A DNA stretch of 64,000 nucleotides from Microbacterium oleivorans. GTDB lineage: Bacteria; Actinomycetota; Actinomycetes; Actinomycetales; Microbacteriaceae. Every line of letters starts with the position of its first letter. The stretch's first letter is position 1. The notes below the pieces were generated by a model that made no database searches, was not told the DNA's origin, and saw only the letters and a list, made by a program, of their open reading frames with translations. Both the position numbers and the translations under genes were made by a program. Below, one piece after another: positions 62,578 through 64,000 of this stretch. The stretch is taken from NCBI RefSeq assembly GCF_001644225.1, contig NZ_LSTV01000002.1:193169-257168 (forward strand). The letters are read 5' to 3'.

Positions 62578-64000
62578 GCGTTTGCGGGCGAGGCGGCGCG
62601 ACGTGCCGGCGCGGCGGCGCAGCGCTCGGCGCATCCGCGACGTGGGCTTCGGCAGCGGCACCGGCTGCGTCACGACCGTCTCAACCGTCATCGAGCCGTC
62701 GACCGGTCCGATGACGGCGATCGGCGTGGTCGGGGTGATGGTCATCGGCGCCATCGGCATCGTCGCGAGCATCCGGTGCGCGCGGATGTACGCCGGGATC
62801 AGGATGATCGCCGCCGAGATCCACGCGAGCGGGTTCGACCAGGCGACGCCGATGAACCCGAACAGCGCACCCAGCAGGATCGCCGCCGCCGCACGCGCGA
62901 CGAGCTCGACGACACCCGTCACCGTCGGGATCACGGCGTTGCCGAGTCCCTGCAGCGCACCCCGCGTGACGAACAGGATGCCGAGGGCGGTGTAGCTGAA
63001 CCCGTTGATGACGAGCATCGAGACCGCGAGGTGCACGACGTCGTCGGCGCCGTCCCCGACGAAGATGCGGACGATCGGGCCGCCGAGCGAGATGAGCAGG
63101 ATGCCGAGGGCCACCGCCGCTCCGACGGCGATCCACGTCGCCTGCACGACGCCGCGCCGGATGCGGTCGGGGCGCCCCGCGCCGTAGTTCTGCGCGACGT
63201 ACATCGAGACCGCGAGCGACATCGACTGCAGCAAGGCGACCGCGAGGCCGTCGACACGGGATGCCGCAGTGTACGCCGCGATCGCCTCGCCGCCGAGCGT
63301 GTTGAGCGCGACCTGCACGGTCAGCGCACCGATCGCGATGATCGACGCCTGGAAGCCCATCGGCAGACCGAGACGCAGGTGCGCGACGATGTCGGCGCGG
63401 GTGATGCACCAGTCCTCGCGCTTCAGGTGCAGCTCGGGGATGCGGCGGCGCACGAACTCGAGGCACAGGAGCACCGAGACACCCTGCGCGACGACGGTCG
63501 CGAGAGCCGCGCCGGCGACACCGAGGCCGAGCCACGCGATCGCGGCGATCACGAGCACGACGTTCAGGGCGCACGCGACGATGAGGAAGACGAGCGGGGT
63601 CCGGGAGTCGCCGATCGCGCGGATGACGGCGGACAAGAAGTTGAAGAACATGAGCGCCCCGGCACCGAGAAAGCTCACCTGGGCGAAGACGGTCGCGTCC
63701 GCGAGCAGCTCGGGCGGCGTCTGCAGCGCCACGAGTGCGGGCTCGGCGAGCAGCGGCGCGCCGACGGTCAGGATGACCGTCGTGATGCCGCTGAGGACGG
63801 CGCCGGTGGCGACGGAGCGGCGGACACCGGCGGCATCCATCGCTCCGTAGGCCTGCGCCGTCGGGATCGCGAACCCGGACGTGAGACCCCACGCGAAACC
63901 GAGCAGCAGGAACAGCAGGCTGCCGGTCGCTCCCACGGCGGCGAGCGCGTCGACGCCGAGCAGCCGACCCACGACGATCGTGTCGGCGAAGTGGTACAGC
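62575..64000 (-). CDS. MATE-family efflux transporter (5' end cut off)
   Basis: At least 475 residues, open to the right edge (LYHFADTIVVGRLLGVDAL), so the N-terminus is missing. Twelve-helix MATE pattern: AVIRAIGDSRTPLVFLIV, TAASRVDGLAVALLQSM, VTRGALQGLGNAVIPTV. Exports drugs or cationic compounds with Na+ or H+. Basic tail (RRALRRRAGTSRRLARKR). Confidence 0.92.
   Translation of the reverse strand, partial: LYHFADTIVVGRLLGVDALAAVGATGSLLFLLLGFAWGLTSGFAIPTAQAYGAMDAAGVRRSVATGAVLSGITTVILTVGAPLLAEPALVALQTPPELLADATVFAQVSFLGAGALMFFNFLSAVIRAIGDSRTPLVFLIVACALNVVLVIAAIAWLGLGVAGAALATVVAQGVSVLLCLEFVRRRIPELHLKREDWCITRADIVAHLRLGLPMGFQASIIAIGALTVQVALNTLGGEAIAAYTAASRVDGLAVALLQSMSLAVSMYVAQNYGAGRPDRIRRGVVQATWIAVGAAVALGILLISLGGPIVRIFVGDGADDVVHLAVSMLVINGFSYTALGILFVTRGALQGLGNAVIPTVTGVVELVARAAAAILLGALFGFIGVAWSNPLAWISAAIILIPAYIRAHRMLATMPMAPMTITPTTPIAVIGPVDGSMTVETVVTQPVPLPKPTSRMRRALRRRAGTSRRLARKR

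Overview
The window is a high-GC, densely packed actinobacterial chromosome segment, most probably Microbacterium or a close relative in Microbacteriaceae. The evidence is the very frequent ggatgccg/ggcatccg words, the many GTG starts, the short ATGA/GTGA gene overlaps, a mycothiol-type arsenate reductase, cysteine-free L28/L33/S14, and a CopD/CtaG fusion. No rRNA, tRNA, IS element, prophage or CRISPR array was found.

Layout. 1-1061: end of a HemD-like protein and sirohydrochlorin chelatase (siroheme). 1077-1418: tandem 171-bp duplication. 1387-10474: EamA permease, a beta-lactamase-fold lipoprotein with degenerate catalytic motifs, DUF2470 protein plus a heme oxygenase remnant, PIF1-like helicase, membrane protein, CopD/CtaG, HU, esterase. 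10475-12296: three tiny membrane proteins, a methyltransferase and a small conserved protein. 12326-15762: arsenic resistance (arsN, arsR, divergent arsO-aquaporin-arsC) with no ArsB/Acr3 pump. 15845-16561: ribosomal proteins S14, L33, L28. 16735-19758: HEAT protein, then a divergent MFS/LysR pair flanked by near-identical 75-bp repeats. 19851-26858: minus-strand zinc locus with a Zur box, znuA-znuC-znuB-zur, a permease/TIGR03943 pair, a membrane-anchored protein and a DNA glycosylase, mostly overlapping end to start. 26883-29373: DUF3140, BLUF photosensor, and a sulfite-oxidase-like/ferredoxin-reductase/DUF6510 redox cassette. 29426-33006: branched-chain-type 2-oxo acid dehydrogenase (E1 alpha, E1 beta, E2). 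33242-36665: two-component system and a PepSY-like acidic membrane protein sharing one promoter design. 36844-49053: carbohydrate locus with GH1, GH13, a LacI regulator with paired operators, a family-5 ABC importer and a GH144-like glucanase. 49122-64000: sugar porter, aminotransferase, a WXG-like/lipase-fold pair, tyrosine phosphatase, purB, sugar dehydrogenase, several small conserved enzymes, a MerR/DUF4188 pair and a truncated MATE exporter.

How the genes work together. Three regulons can be read from DNA motifs. (1) The LacI protein very likely controls both its own importer/glucanase operon and the GH13-GH1 operon, because both promoters carry the same two TAACCGGTTA-type operators in mirror arrangement. 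(2) The OmpR-type regulator very likely controls its own gene and the PepSY-like gene, because both have GCTTCAG direct repeats at identical spacing from a leaderless promoter. (3) Zur very likely represses znuA and the genes behind it. Arsenic detoxification would combine ArsR sensing, arsenate reduction, an aquaporin as the arsenite exit, and acetylation by ArsN.

Several families of intergenic palindromes (75, 45, about 50-70 bp) recur at gene ends and look like dispersed repeat elements that may also act as terminators.
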